A stretch of 64,000 nucleotides of DNA, from NCBI GenBank assembly GCA_028532985.1, contig JANCIK010000013.1, positions 1,116,001-1,180,000 of the forward strand, written 5' to 3'. Each line of letters opens with the position of its first letter. The stretch's first letter is position 1. Shown piece by piece: positions 11,696 through 23,695 of this stretch. Below the pieces are notes generated by a model that was not told where the DNA came from, did no database searches, and saw only the letters and a program-made list of their open reading frames with translations. The DNA is from Stropharia rugosoannulata. Lineage: Eukaryota > Basidiomycota > Agaricomycetes > Agaricales > Strophariaceae. Position numbers and translations under genes: made by a program.

Positions 11696-13657
11696 ATGTT
11701 CTCGTCCTTTAGGGCGCCCGCCCTTGTCACCCTTCTCTCTGCTCTGCTGGCGGCGCCCAGTGTGCAAGCAGTATCAAAAATCACCAGGACTGGGAAATAC
11801 CTATTTGACGACAACAATAATCGCTTTTATATCAAAGGAGTTGCGTATCAGGAGATAGGTATGTTGAACATTCATAAACGGGTTGCATTGTCTGACCAGG
11901 CGGGCAGACCTCGTTACCCCCACTGCCGACAACCCATTCGGCGAGCCTACCACCTTCACCGACCCCCTTGCGAACTTGACAACGTGTCAAAGAGACCTTC
12001 CGTTCCTTCAAAACCTCACTGTCAATGCGATCCGTGTCTACAGCGTTGATGCGACCCTCAACCATGACGGCTGCATGAACCTCTTCAGCCAAAACAATAT
12101 TTATGTTCTGTGCGTAGAAATGGGCCTACAGCGACTTTCTGACTTTGCTCATGCATCCTTCTAGCGTCGACCTTGCCCTTCCTTTGAATGGTTCGATCGA
12201 TCGAGCCTCTCCCTCGTGGTCGACCAACCTTCTAGATTCTTACACGAGGACTATTGATGTGTTTAGCAAGTACGACAACGTCCTGGCTTTCAACGTCGGA
12301 AATGAAGTCGTAACTCAGCCTTTCACAACTGTAGCGCCCTACGTAAAAGCAGCTGCTCGGGACATTAAAGCGTATCTGTGGGTACTTCTTCACCACCATC
12401 AACGACATGTTCTCACTCTAAAAATAGACAATCGAAAGGCTCCTCTGCACTGGTGGGCTACACAGCGATCAACGGCCCCACCGACTGGCGGAGCGACTTG
12501 GCAGACTATCTTACATGCGATCTGGCTGGTAACGACTCTGACTCTACGTCTATCGACCTGTACGGCCTGAACAACTAGTAAGTTGCACCTTTAACCGGGG
12601 CTATAAATAGATTCTGATGGTATTTCAAGCAACTGGTGTGGAGACGACAACTTCCAAAGTGCCTATGCGGCTACCAACACCGCCTTTGAGGACTTCAATG
12701 TCGTTGCCTACTTCAGTGAATTCGGCAGCATCATGTGTCCACCTCGTCTTTGGACCGAAGTTGTTGCCCTCTTTGGCAGTCAGATGACCCCAGTATGGTC
12801 CGGTGGCATCGCGTACTCGTACTTGCCAGCGGGGAGCGCCCAGGGCCAGTTCGGTATGGTAAACATATCCAGCGATGGGTCGACCGTCACCACCTCCAAT
12901 GACTTTACCCTGCTCGCTGCTCAATACAGTCAAGTGCAATTTATCAATTCGCCAAGTCAAGCCTCTACCGCAGCGAGCACGTTCCCTTCATGTGCGCCTT
13001 CGAGTGCGACATTCAACGCGTCAGACACTATTCCCCCAACTCCGAATGAAACAGCGTGCGATTGTGTCGAGTCTGCCCTTGACTGTCAATTCATCCCCAA
13101 CAACGACCCCACTGTCGTGGGACAGATCTTGGACACAGCATGCAGTCTGCTCGGACAATCAGGCGGCTCCTGTGACCCCATTGGTGGAAGTGGCTTTACT
13201 GGCACATACGGTATCCTCTCTGGCTGCTCTCCAAGTAAGGCTCCTTGTTCTCACATTGTCTACACAAATACTAAACCCTAGCTTTACAGACGTCCAAGCA
13301 TCCTTCGCAATGAGCTCCTACTTTGAGGTAAACGGGCGCACTGCTACCGCATGCAGCTTCGCTGGAAACGGCACAGTCAACCCTTCCGCGTCGTCAACCG
13401 TGAATGCGCTGGCTGTTGCGAACTCGTGCAACCCCAGCCCAAGCGCTGTGTTCACGCCGTCCCCTGCGCCCTCTGGCGCTATTGGTCGCGCACCAGGCTC
13501 TGGTGGGAATGGCTCCAGCGGGTCTGGCACCGACTCAGGCTCGTCACCAAGCAACGGCAAGTCCGCTGCAATCCCAAGTGCTGACGCGCGCGCGCTGTTT
13601 GGCATGAGCGTGATGGCAGTTGTGTGCGCTATGGGCGCATTGTTCACGCTCGCTTGA
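11696..13657 (+). CDS. GH72 beta-1,3-glucanosyltransferase with X8 domain (Gas/Gel type)
   Basis: Six exons encode 566 residues: 11696-11858, 11908-12109, 12165-12377, 12428-12577, 12630-13234, 13290-13657. A signal peptide (LVTLLSALLAAPSVQA) leads into the GH72 domain: GKYLFDDNNNRFYIKGVAYQ, then FGEPTTFTDPLANLTTCQRD. The acid/base glutamate is in FNVGNEVV and the nucleophile in YFSEFGS. An X8/CBM43-type Cys-rich module follows (ACDCVESALDCQF ... GSCDP). A Ser/Gly/Pro linker and a hydrophobic tail (FGMSVMAVVCAMGALFTLA) fit a GPI anchor signal. These enzymes cut and rejoin beta-1,3-glucan chains at the outer plasma membrane to extend the cell wall. All expected parts are present. Confidence 0.93.
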
Positions 13658-14252
13658 TATTCTTGTTGTTTGTAAGTGTGCTATGGACGCGGTGTCTGAT
13701 GAGAGTAAAATACGAGATGCGTTGAGATGCTCAGGACCATTCTTAGGACATTTGTTATATGTAATTGCAGGATTAGTTAGTGACCTTAATGCAATTGTAC
13801 TTGCCGTACTTCGTACTACTGCAGTGTACCTAAACAAATGTGCCTTGAAGAAGAGCATAGCAGGTAAACAAAAGACCCACAACTATACTAGAAGGGTAAC
13901 GAGACAACACCGCACTTGGATGGAATGAACGATGCAGGTCGTCACTTCAAATAATTGATCTAATAAATTCAGATTGAGCCGAGGCTATTTACATACACAT
14001 TTATGATTCGTAAAATACACTGAGTATGTATGGAGAGATGAGAGAGATAAGTTCTACGTTCGACTCGAGTCATCAAGCTTACAATAACGATCATGCTGAA
14101 GAGAACATACGAACAGAAGAACAGTTTCAAAAAAATGCGGAGACAGCGAGACCAGCGACAAGGTTGCAAACCTACGAGTCAAATCAAAGTCAAATACAAA
14201 AAAAAGATGATGATGGAAATGCGGAGATGAAATATATCGGCCAATTCTTCAC
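13658..14252. other. Intergenic region between convergent genes
   Basis: This 595-base gap holds the 3' ends of the GH72 gene (+) and the SAP-domain gene (-). It is AT-rich and no gene is seen. Confidence 0.5.
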
Positions 14253-17200
14253 TCAAGCTGCAACCTCCTTGCTCTTCTCGGGTGTGTCGAAGCTCATCGG
14301 CCCAACCCGACTGCGCCTGCGTGCGTACTCGCTCTGCCTCGCCCTCTTCTTCGCGCTCAGGAGCACATTCCCCGGACCACTCGCGCTCGTTCGTGCAAGT
14401 GTCCCGCCGCCATAGCTCGCTCTCGCCACCTTCACACCAAGGCTCGATCGCTTTCTGCCACCCGCCGAAGGGCGGGGCGCGAGTACACTCTTACCACTCG
14501 CAGCACTGCTCCCGGATGCGACGCGGCCGGCCGTGGCTTCGCGCTGTGACGCGAGGCGCGCGATGACCTTCGAGCGCGAAATGCGCGGCTTGCGGCCGTT
14601 CAGCGAGCGTACAGCAGGTTTATTGTTTTGCCCGACTGGCGGTGACGTAGGGGCCCTGGACTCGGTCTGCTTCTTGAGCAACGGTGGTTGGCTGGATGTG
14701 CCCAGGGGTTGGCTGAAAATCTTTCCGGGCCGAGGGGAGAACGTCCCATGAGGCATTCCGGCGTGGCGCGGTGAAGCAAGTGGCAAGTTGTTAGTGATCA
14801 TGCCTAGAGCCGGGGCGGGGCTTTGGTGCCGCGGCTGGAGAGGCGCATTAGTACCCGATGATGGAGACAAGAGCGAGTTGCGGTTAGCCTTGGCCAACGA
14901 ACTTGCGGTAGGAGCAAGTAGCCGGGACGCAGCAGACAATCTCGATGTTGATCCGACAACCGACTTACGAGAGGCGGCGGAGGCGCCGCTAGCCAGTTTC
15001 TTGGCGCCCATGCTACCTACAGCGTCGGTGCTAGATGGTCGACTCGACGCCTTCGTCCCGAGTGACGAAACCACAGAGCTGGGTCGTGGTTTACCGGTCG
15101 CACTTCCAGCAAGAGACCCAACATTCAAGGAAAGGATGCTGCTACGACTCGTTCTTGTCGTACCAGTTCCGACATTACTACTCCTGCTGTTGGTAGTGTT
15201 AAATGTCGGCAATGGAGACCTAGCACGAGACGAAGGTGCCTTGGAAGCTAATGAAGCATTGGTGCTGTTTGTTGGCATAGGCTTACTTCCAGTGGCGACA
15301 GCTGGGGTGGGGCGTGCGGGAGCCGCAGTAGATTTCTTGGCCGGAACAAAAGACGGGGGAGCCATTTTCTCCTTAACTGGTTCAACTTTAGGTGGGGGAT
15401 TGGCTTTTGCAAGACTACTTGCAGTAGGCTCTGTGACCTTGCCGCGGTTCCACACGTTCTGCACCAAAGATTTGGCAGAGGAGAGGAACCCGAATCTTGA
15501 AGGTTTAGGCTTAGGTTTCTCTGAACACAAAATAGTCAGTATTAGGCCCGATCAGAGAGTGTAAGGGCAAACGAACGAAGCAAACTAGGTCTCGGTCTTC
15601 CTATACTCTTACGCGGGCCTGTCGCGTTCGCAGCACTGCTCCTCCTACGTGCCCGATTTGCTTCCAGTTTCTTACGAATAATTTGTTTTTCCCTTTCGAG
15701 TTCTTCTCTCTGACGAGCGGCTTCTTCTTCTTGCTTTCGCAGCTCTTCTGAGTTAGGGGCAGCAGCCTCGGGATCCATTCGGACACGCTTTCCTCCCCTG
15801 TCTTCTTCCTCTTCGTCATCACCGAGTTCATCATCCATTCCAAAGCCCCCAGGGATGGTAAGCTTAGCCCGGCGACCGTTACTAATGACCCTCGTCGTGC
15901 TCGCACGTCCGGCGACAACACTCGGCCTGCGTGGTCCGGCACCTCCGTCGCGTTCGAGTACACTGGACTTGCGCTTCTTGCCAATTGCGACCTTCTCCCC
16001 ATCGTCCTTGCCCCGCATCTGCTGGGTAAGCTGTGTACGACGACGCAAAGTCTCGTCGATACTCTCCATCTTTTGAAATTCTTCTTCGTGTGCCTTCTGG
16101 AATTTATCCGTGACGTCTCCGCCAGTGCGTTTAGCAAAAGGGAGGGGCTTGATTTCGCGCGGCGGTGCCGGCTTTGCACCTGGATGCAGCTTCGAGATGA
16201 TATCGAAGCCAACCTCATCGACGCCGTCGGTGCGCAGGCGCTGATTCATTTCCTCAAGCACTGAGGCTGCAGCAGACTTAAACTGCGCGTCAGAGACATT
16301 GTTCTTCGGGAGTGGAGAGCCAAAAACAAAGGGTCCTGTGGGCATAACTGTAGGCACAGGAGAACCGGGCATGGAAGGAGGCAGGTCATCAAAGGTAAGC
16401 TTAGGATAAAGGCCTTGCATTTCATCATCCCGAGGTGGGGGCCAGATATTTGTTCCTCCAAAGCCGAGACCTTTCCCTTCCGGGGCTGGACTGGCAAAGG
16501 AGAGATCGAAAGTGGTTTTAAATGGCTTAAGTTGGGGCGTGCCGCCCCCTCCGGAGTCATATCCCCAGTCCATACTCTCTCCGGGAAGCAGGCTTTGGTT
16601 GGCAACAAGTCGGATCGTCGTAGTTGGCTGTGAGCGAAGGGGGGTGGAGGGTGCACCCAGACCAAGACCAAGGCTCAGGCGCGCATTTGCAGGCGCGGGT
16701 TCTCCGGGACGAAGGGCATGGCCAGGTAGAGGTATCTCTTCGTTGCCATCAACAGACATTCTGTTTGAGCTAAGGGTAAAATGGTCAGTCTGGGGCATAC
16801 TGGTGGATTCTGGAAGAGAGGAATAAGGGGTTGATTTGAGAACAAGTTCATCGTCCTCGTGCGGGGCCAGAGTGGAGCTGTGCTTTGAGGAAGCAGACGA
16901 CGACTTGGTGCCTCCCCTCTTGAGGCCAAAGGAGCTGGCGAGAGCCTTTATAGACGATCCTACGGTGCTGGCTATAGGGGACATCGGTGGTTATGAACAA
17001 AGCAGATCTTATGCATGAATGGAAAGCTTACATTTAGAGCTGCCCACTCCAAATTCGCCAGTACCATTCAACGTCCTCCGAGACGACATTGTGCCCTGAG
17101 ATGAACCCTCCTCTTCCTCTTCTATGACATCCATCACCATCTCCCATTGCTCGCTTTGTCGAGAGAATTGACTACGGGGCGATTTGTCGTCTGGTATGTC

Positions 17201-17464
17201 CTCTTCTTCATCTTCTTCATCTTTGAGTGAGTCAGATGCATCTGCCTCAACGGCGCCTAGAGATACTGTTGACTCGCTTCTGGTGGCAATGCTTAAAGGT
17301 GAATCTTTGGGCAGCGTCTTCGCATGCCGGCGCAGTTTCTTGATTAATTCAACATTCTTTCCTGAAGCCTTGATGGAATGGATCTTGCAGAGTTTGACAA
17401 GTTGATCTCGTTTCAATGAGTGCAAAGCAGGAGAGTTGAAAAGGATCTCGGTCGTAGTAGACAT
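14253..17464 (-). CDS. SAP-domain protein of unknown function
   Basis: Three exons on the minus strand (17464-17032, 16971-15577, 15520-14253) encode 1031 residues. The N-terminus carries a SAP motif at about residues 13-48 (HSLKRDQLVKLCKIHSIKAS, then KNVELIKKLRRHAK), a helix-hairpin that binds DNA in chromatin and RNA-processing proteins. An acidic stretch follows (DEEDEEEDIPDDK). Around residues 540-590 there is a charged likely coiled coil (RKQEEEAARQREELEREKQ) running into basic RKSIGRPRPS. The C-terminal 420 residues are low-complexity Ser/Ala/Pro/Arg. Intron joins preserve frame; the second donor is weak (GTTCGT). A nuclear chromatin-associated role is inference; I do not recognise a named orthologue. 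Confidence 0.75.
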
Positions 17465-17938
17465 TACTTCATAAAAAGGACTTGTCGGAATCGTTGCTTG
17501 TGGTCGTGAAGGTTAGGGCCAGAGGCGCATAGCCGCAGAGAACCCGCGCTCATCGTGTTGAACCATTCATTTACACACGTGACCGCGTTTTGTTGATCAA
17601 CTCCACTTTCAATCCACTTCGGCTTGAAGTCAGCTTAAGAGCAGCTACTTACATATGTAGGCAATACTCTATATGTATGAGCAGCTCTTGCTTTGCTCTT
17701 GCTTGAAAAAACAAAGACTTAGAGGAAGCAGTACTACTAGTAGGCTATTTCTCATTATGTCATGTCAATTTATTAGCAAGCACCGAGGCATAACAACTTC
17801 TTTCAAATTCAACTTTCAAATTGCTTTCAGAAGAATCTGTCATTACCATCACCGAACATCACCGGTGATCCCCAAGGTGATTCAGCAAGGTATTCCATCC
17901 TTAAAACTCCGCGTGATTGAAAACCCCTGCGGTTAATT
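17465..17938. other. Intergenic region between SAP gene and F-box relic
   Basis: This 474-base AT-rich gap contains the SAP gene promoter on its left side. No open frame with coding character is present. Confidence 0.45.
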
Positions 17939-20314
17939 TCACACTGCCATGCCGTCTGCACCGAGCATCCGTTTTGTCACCCACAAATCATCATCCACGA
18001 GCTTCATTTTGCGCCAGTCAACACCTTCAATCGAGTGGTCCCGCAGAACCCCATGTCTCCTTTAATTAGAAAGAGAGAACGGGTATACGAGTGCTAGTGA
18101 TGCATTACTTACCTATCTTTGATACGTTTGAAAAAATCCTTATTTTTCCGCAGGCGCAGACCTCTGGGCTTTGAGCATCGCAGACATTGGTAAGTGTACT
18201 CAGTTTGCAGGAATACAGTAGCGCATTCCTTTGCTCGACATTTATTGTGATTGATAAAATAGTCTTTATTAATGACTGGGCTGTGTATATCGTGTCTATG
18301 TAAAATCTCAGCATAATGAGTTGAATATTGAACTTCATGTGTGGACTCGCACGTTCTTGACATGCTCGATAACCTCGCTCCTCTTGACATGTTTATCAAT
18401 ATGTGTACCCCAATGATTGCATAGCCAAACTATTGAATCGAACTCTGAGGGATAAGGCGGCTCCAAGTGCCGCAGGTTTTCGGTAAAATCGGGAGATGGG
18501 ACGAATAGATCTTCGGGTCCACATTTCGAATTACCGGAAGAAAATGCTGAATGTTTCACCTTTTAGCGAGTTGAACTTTAGGTAGCACAAAAAGAGAAGT
18601 GCAAACACGTACAGCCGAGCGCCAATTCAATCCATCTGCATGGTCATGGCGTTCAGCACACCTTCTGCAGATAAACCGTACATTCCGTGCGTCCACTGGC
18701 AGGTCAGACATCCTCAGAGACAACGGATCGACACCCAGAAGTCTAGCAATTGCTTTTACATTAGCTTGCCCCTCATCACTGACGTAGAACGAGAATCCGA
18801 GCTTGATATTTCTGTCAAAGCTGCAAGATAGATTCCCATGTTTGGAGCAGGGCTGAGATTGATGGCCTAGTGCTTCTCTCCAACCAACGAAGAGGCCGGT
18901 GCGTGTACGAGCTTGTTTGTCTCGTCTGCATTCACATTCAAAAATAGCTAACGCCAGATTCAAGACACTGTCGTAGGTGAGGTACTCGACCTCTGCTGCG
19001 CCCACGCCAGCGAGACCTTCTGTACTCATAAGCTTGGCCAAATGATCCATTCTATCATGCGGCCTATCACGGATTAGGCAAAAGACAGCAGTTCATCGGC
19101 CATGATTATATCTTCTTGAAATTCGTCGACAGTTAGCGCTGGGGTTTCAAGGTAGTTCTGATACATGGCAAGGTGATACACCATGGTGGGATCAGGCCGG
19201 TAGAACAGCGCGACTATAGGAGGCAGACGACGTCTCACAAAACGAAAATAATGGTTGGATAGTTGATTTTTACGCATCACTACGCGGAGCTGATGTTCTC
19301 GTTGACGCTGCTCTTTCTGGACTTGACGTTCTTTTTGATGCCGACAATGTGCTATATGGGTGTATGCATGATAAAGTGGAAAATCGTGGAATACAACTAG
19401 AGGGGACACAATCGAGTCAAGTTTAGGTTAAGGTGGACTTGTGTTTTCTTGAAGAATTTTGGTATCACTGATCTTATGGACATACCGAAGATAGAAACCA
19501 TATCCTAGTGATATGCATCAATTAACGAACAATCAACGAAGCCGTTCTATTAATTAAAAAAGTAAATACTCACTGAGCAATTGTTACACCTTCAGCGATA
19601 AGTAACATCTATGACAGCGTTCTTGCAGCTGCAGACCTGTGAGAGGTCAGTAAAAAAAGGAAACATAACGAACTTTGCTCATAAACACATATCACATGTG
19701 GCGGGCCCAAATAGCAAAGAAGTCCACATTGGCGCAGATATGTCTTCAGGATAGAATGGAATGGCAGGGTGGTTCAGATAACTCTTTTCCCATTCCTTCG
19801 ACGCGCTGCTGTGGAGTAATAATGCCCTAAGCGTACGCGTCGTGCGGATGAGGTTGTACAGGTCTATAGGATGAAGATATGGGACAATCTATGGCAGATT
19901 TAGTCAGTGGTGACTGGCAGCAACGAAGGAGGTGAACATACATTGTACAGCAGATCGGCACGTAGGGCACCGAAAGCACTAAGGTCGGTCCACCTAGGAC
20001 CCGTGTATGCCTCAGCCTTATACTTTCTATAATTAAAAAACAAGTAACGAGCAACAAAATTATCTGACAAGTTCAAATGATTAGTTCGCCCACTTCCTAC
20101 GAGAAAATGACCAACTTGGGTCGATGGCGTTCAGGATCAGGGTCGTAATCATGACTAACAAGCTCCATACGTCCCCTAGCGTGGAAGTCTTGCCCCAAAT
20201 ATGCTCTCTAAACTTGCTAGCATATGGACCATGCCCCTGACTTGCATCGAACATTTCACAGCTTAGCTTGCTAAACGTGATTTTAGAGACGCGCATGATC
20301 ACAGAGTCGCGCAT
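17939..20314 (-). pseudogene. Decayed paralogue of the F-box gene, inverted
   Basis: The minus strand aligns exon by exon with the F-box gene at 3445-6556. Matching parts are the start (VSKITF.KLSC.MF), FVARYLFFNYRK, the F-box (PYLHPIDLYNLIRTTRTLRA), the Cys motif, DFPLYHAYTH, and the C-terminal Cys region ending near EGVDWRKMKLVDDD. The last full exons keep identical lengths (209 and 183 nt). Lesions: the donor after the F-box exon is ATGTGT instead of GTAGGT; a TGA at 19592-19594 replaces the conserved Trp before CNNC; about 0.7 kb matching 4330-5050 is missing around 19400-19500; a TAA at 19074-19076 is accompanied by a frame change; small indels lie in the first exon. The 3' half (18559-17939) remains open. 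Confidence 0.85.
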
Positions 20315-21194
20315 CTGGAATACTGCAAGTCAAAATGGACGCCGCGTAGACTTGGATCGACTGCTTAACAAAAGAGCTACTCACCTTGTTTTGCGTTCCG
20401 GAATGTGAGCACTTAGGTACAATTATTAAATACTGACAAGTGCCGCTCGTTCAGGGCAGGCCCAAAGACATTTCTTCGTCTGATTAGCAGAAACACGAGT
20501 CAAAACGGACCCAAAGCGAAAGAGAAGAAGGCACGTTGAAGGCACGATGCACAGACAGTCTTGTCATGTAACGCGTAAAGCAAAACGCAACCGTCCTCGA
20601 CAATGCCTGATGGGAAGTGTATGCGGGGCTTCAAGAAGGCGGAGTGAACATATGCACGCAACTGCAGAGTAATGGACTCTGCAGTTCTCATCTTTCAGAG
20701 CGTTGGGCAATGATCATGTGTTGCATGGATAGGGAAGTGCACCCGAGAACCCATCCCGCGCGTCGATGCGTTCAGAATTGCGCCAATTACACATTGCACT
20801 TTAATAATCGCTTACTCCTTCGTTAATCGTCCTGATGCGTCGGTCATGAAGAAAATACTACGTAAGTGCTTGCATGTACTCTGGCCGCGAATGTACTTCC
20901 CTAGGTAGAATGGCATCTTTGTGTACATACTTACGTGCATATACTTGCCTTCTTGTCGTTATAGGCCATTTAAAACGCGTGCTCGTCCATAGTGTACTTG
21001 ACGCTCAACATAATTCACGTCGCGATGCGTTTTAATCTACAAAACATGAACTAGTGATGGGTAATACCTAGTGAGGGGCGATTAGTATGATTTATATAAG
21101 AGATAGGATGAAATCGCAACGTACATTATCCAGGCTATAGCTGGACGTAGGAGAAGTTACAAAGATACATAAAATAAATGCATAGAAAACAAGC
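20315..21194. other. Intergenic region with duplicated F-box promoter
   Basis: The part up to about 20600 is the inverted counterpart of the DNA upstream of the intact F-box gene, including a GTGAGTAG leader-intron donor near 20380. Beyond that the DNA is AT-rich without a gene. An imperfect inverted repeat lies at 20860-20936. Confidence 0.5.
20860..20936. repeat. Imperfect inverted repeat
   Basis: ACGTAAGT...ATGTAC at 20860-20879 is mirrored by GTACAT-ACTTACGT at 20923-20936, with a 6-base insertion in the left arm and about 43 bases between arms. It is short and may be chance. Confidence 0.35.
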
Positions 21195-22542
21195 TTAGAG
21201 AGCGGTACCGCGCTCGAAGCTTGCTCGGATCTCTGCAGTGTACTTGTCGTAATAGCGGGCAATCTACATAGCTTGTTAGTGAAACGAGTTGGTTGACTAA
21301 AGCAGGTGATTGACCTTCTTGTTGAACACACGATTGTGCTCATTGATATAAGTGATATCGCCCTCTTCTTCGTTGAGGCGCTTGCGCGAAAATTTGCCCT
21401 TCTTATCGATACTGAAGACGAACACGTTAAGTCGGAAAAATTAAGTCACAGAGATTACGGCAACGTACTCTTTGTTGATTTTGCTGACCACTCTATCGAT
21501 AGCATCCTCGGAGGGTTTGTTGTCGCCATAAATAAGAGTGTTCGCATCGCGATAGAGGTTCTCGGCCGCCAGTCTTTGCTCTTGACTAACGACTGAGACC
21601 TCTGATGAGGATCCTGTGCTGGGATCGAAACCTACAAGGGAGCTGCTGCCATAGCCCATGGCAAGGGCCTTCTGCTTGTTATAAGCCTCCAGATCAGGTT
21701 TGATGTGGTCCAAGTCTTTCTTGTACCGCCTCCGGGCTGCATGAGCGTCATCTAGTAGACAAGTCAGGTCAATGAATATATAGCGCATATAGTGACAGAC
21801 GCACCATGGAACTCAAAATCCGCCCGCCGTTTCTTTCTGGCAAGTTTCTTTTCCCATTCTTCGTTTTCCTCAACAGTGTACTCCCAGTTCTTGGCACGCT
21901 CCACATCCTCACCACGTTCCTCTGCATCGGCCTTCAGTCTCAATGTCTCTGCAAGTTTGCGCTGCCTCTCTAGTCGGGCAGTTTCTCTCGCATTCATCTT
22001 GGCTTTTGACGCATCTTCTACTAGGGATGCACGGTTGGCTCGTGCTGACGCTGCCTAATAGATACCCAATGGTTCAAAAACAATTAGGAGCAACCAACGA
22101 TTTGAATACTCACAATCTTTTTCCGAAGTTGTTCTAGTTTAGCCTTCCTCTCTTCCATGGTTATCTTTGGTGTTTCTTCTTCTGCTTCCGGTTTCGCTTC
22201 ACTCTCAGTAGGTGTGGCTTCGCCTGATGCTGGCATCGCAGCAGACTCCTCAATCCCCGACATTTCTTCGACAAACTGTCCTGCAGCTTCGGCAACCTCA
22301 GATATTTTCCCTTCTACCGTCTCTACCACATTCTCCACTGCCCTCTCAGCTTTCTCCACTATCTGTGAAGCTGCTTCGATGACGCTTGTTGACGTTGACG
22401 GTTCTGGTTGCGGCGCTGGCCCTGGATCGTCTGTCTCCATGCGCTCGTCTTCAGCAGGGGTTGACACATGTTTCAGAGGCGTCTCGGTGGCAGCAGCTTT
22501 GGTACCCTTCTTCTTAGAGGCACCTTTTCTTTTGGGCGGCAT
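21195..22542 (-). CDS. SYF2: Pre-mRNA-splicing factor SYF2
   Basis: Five exons on the minus strand (22542-22114, 22054-21805, 21751-21469, 21411-21315, 21263-21195) encode 375 residues. SYF2 belongs to the NineTeen complex and Prp19-associated spliceosome. The N-terminal 130 residues are low-complexity (basic PPKRKGASKKKG, then acidic and Ser/Glu-rich), longer than in yeast. The conserved core starts at MEERKAKLEQLRKKI and continues with NWEYTVEENEEWEKKLARKK, a DPxHAARRRYKKDL-like segment (here DDAHAARRRYKKDL), DLEAYNKQKALAMG, and the C-terminal KINKDIDKKGKFSRKR ... YINEHNRVFNKKIARYYDKY. All joins keep frame and use GT-AG introns. Confidence 0.95.
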
Positions 22543-23695
22543 AGTTGGTAGTCGAAGAGAGGGTCATGCACCACCGCTACCATTCACGGCATTCTGGTAT
22601 TTTCTCACGGTCAATTAGGTGATCAATTGTGCTTAAGGCTCAGACAACTTCAGTTGTGGCAGCTTGGTGGCAGCTCTTGAAGTTGAATGTTGAAGCTGAA
22701 GTTCAAGTCCATCCCTCGTCAGCATAAATAAGTAATAAGTAATGCTTGCAAACTTCAACTGTCGTTGTTATTATGTCAAGATGAGCCTTTCGAATGCTTT
22801 GGAAGCAAAAATACAACCACTAATCTCATCGCAATTCGCCGCTAGGATGATGGTTGTGCATGTCCACCTTAGGGGTTTAGCAGCGCGATGCGAGTCCGGG
22901 CGGGTCCACGGGGCGTCGTGCACTGAGACTGCGCCCGGGCACACCGTGGCGCGGGACTTCGTACGGGTGGCCAGAGGGAGTGCAATGGCACCCAAAGGGT
23001 CGTCGGTGCGGCATCGCCTAAAAGGAGAAGACCACGATTGGCTCGGAGGTTATTTGTGTGTCGTGCTTGAATGCGTAGAGAAATAAGAAAAGCTCTTTCT
23101 CACAGGAAAGTACATTTGGAGAAGAACCACTTTTAACATACCGCATTTACGCCACTGTGATGCTAAGAGATCATGGTATTCGGCACGACACTGACTTGAA
23201 TAACGACACATTCCCAGGGCCGTCCATACTTTGTTTTGAGCATTCAGCTTGCCCTGCAAGAGAAATTGAACAGCTTCGTAGTGCGTGCTTTTTGAATGCA
23301 TGTTGTCGAGTTACTCATTGTTTCGAGATACGACATGAAGAACAGGTGGCTCGCTACCGTATCCTGAATTTCAGTTGACGTTGAAACCCTTACATAACAA
23401 ACCATTCAAAAACTATTCAACATTTAGCGCTTAGCCTTTATCAACTGTCAGAAAAGGAAGTTCGGCACCTTCGCGTTCCTGTATTCAGTCGACTCATCGG
23501 ACCCTACACATCATTATTTCAATGTCAATGACTTGGAGGTGCTACTTACCCCACTACTTGTTCCTCCACCAATCACTATAGTGACGCCAGGCGGGCCTTT
23601 AAAGAACGTTTGGGAAGAGGCATTGCCTTCAAAGTGTACTACGCCTCCACGCCCATCGCCTACCCCTTTGTATATCCCTTCACAGCATTAAGTTT
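22543..23695. other. Intergenic region with a GC-rich patch
   Basis: This 1.15-kb gap contains the SYF2 promoter and the region before the DUF6533 gene. A patch at about 22870-23010 is distinctly GC-rich against the AT-rich flanks. Open frames on both strands through it (74 and 114 residues) show no recognisable motif. Confidence 0.45.

Noticed and set aside
14788..15564. Open frame of 258 codons on the plus strand
   Set aside because: It is the complement of the low-complexity third exon of the SAP-domain gene. The minus strand has coherent splice joins and a SAP motif, and the plus frame has only Leu/Ala/Val-rich low-complexity sequence.
17939..20314. Reading the second F-box copy as a functional gene with extra introns
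   Set aside because: An in-frame TGA replaces a conserved Trp, a donor is destroyed, a large internal block is missing, and the intron needed to skip the TAA would be only 35 nt.
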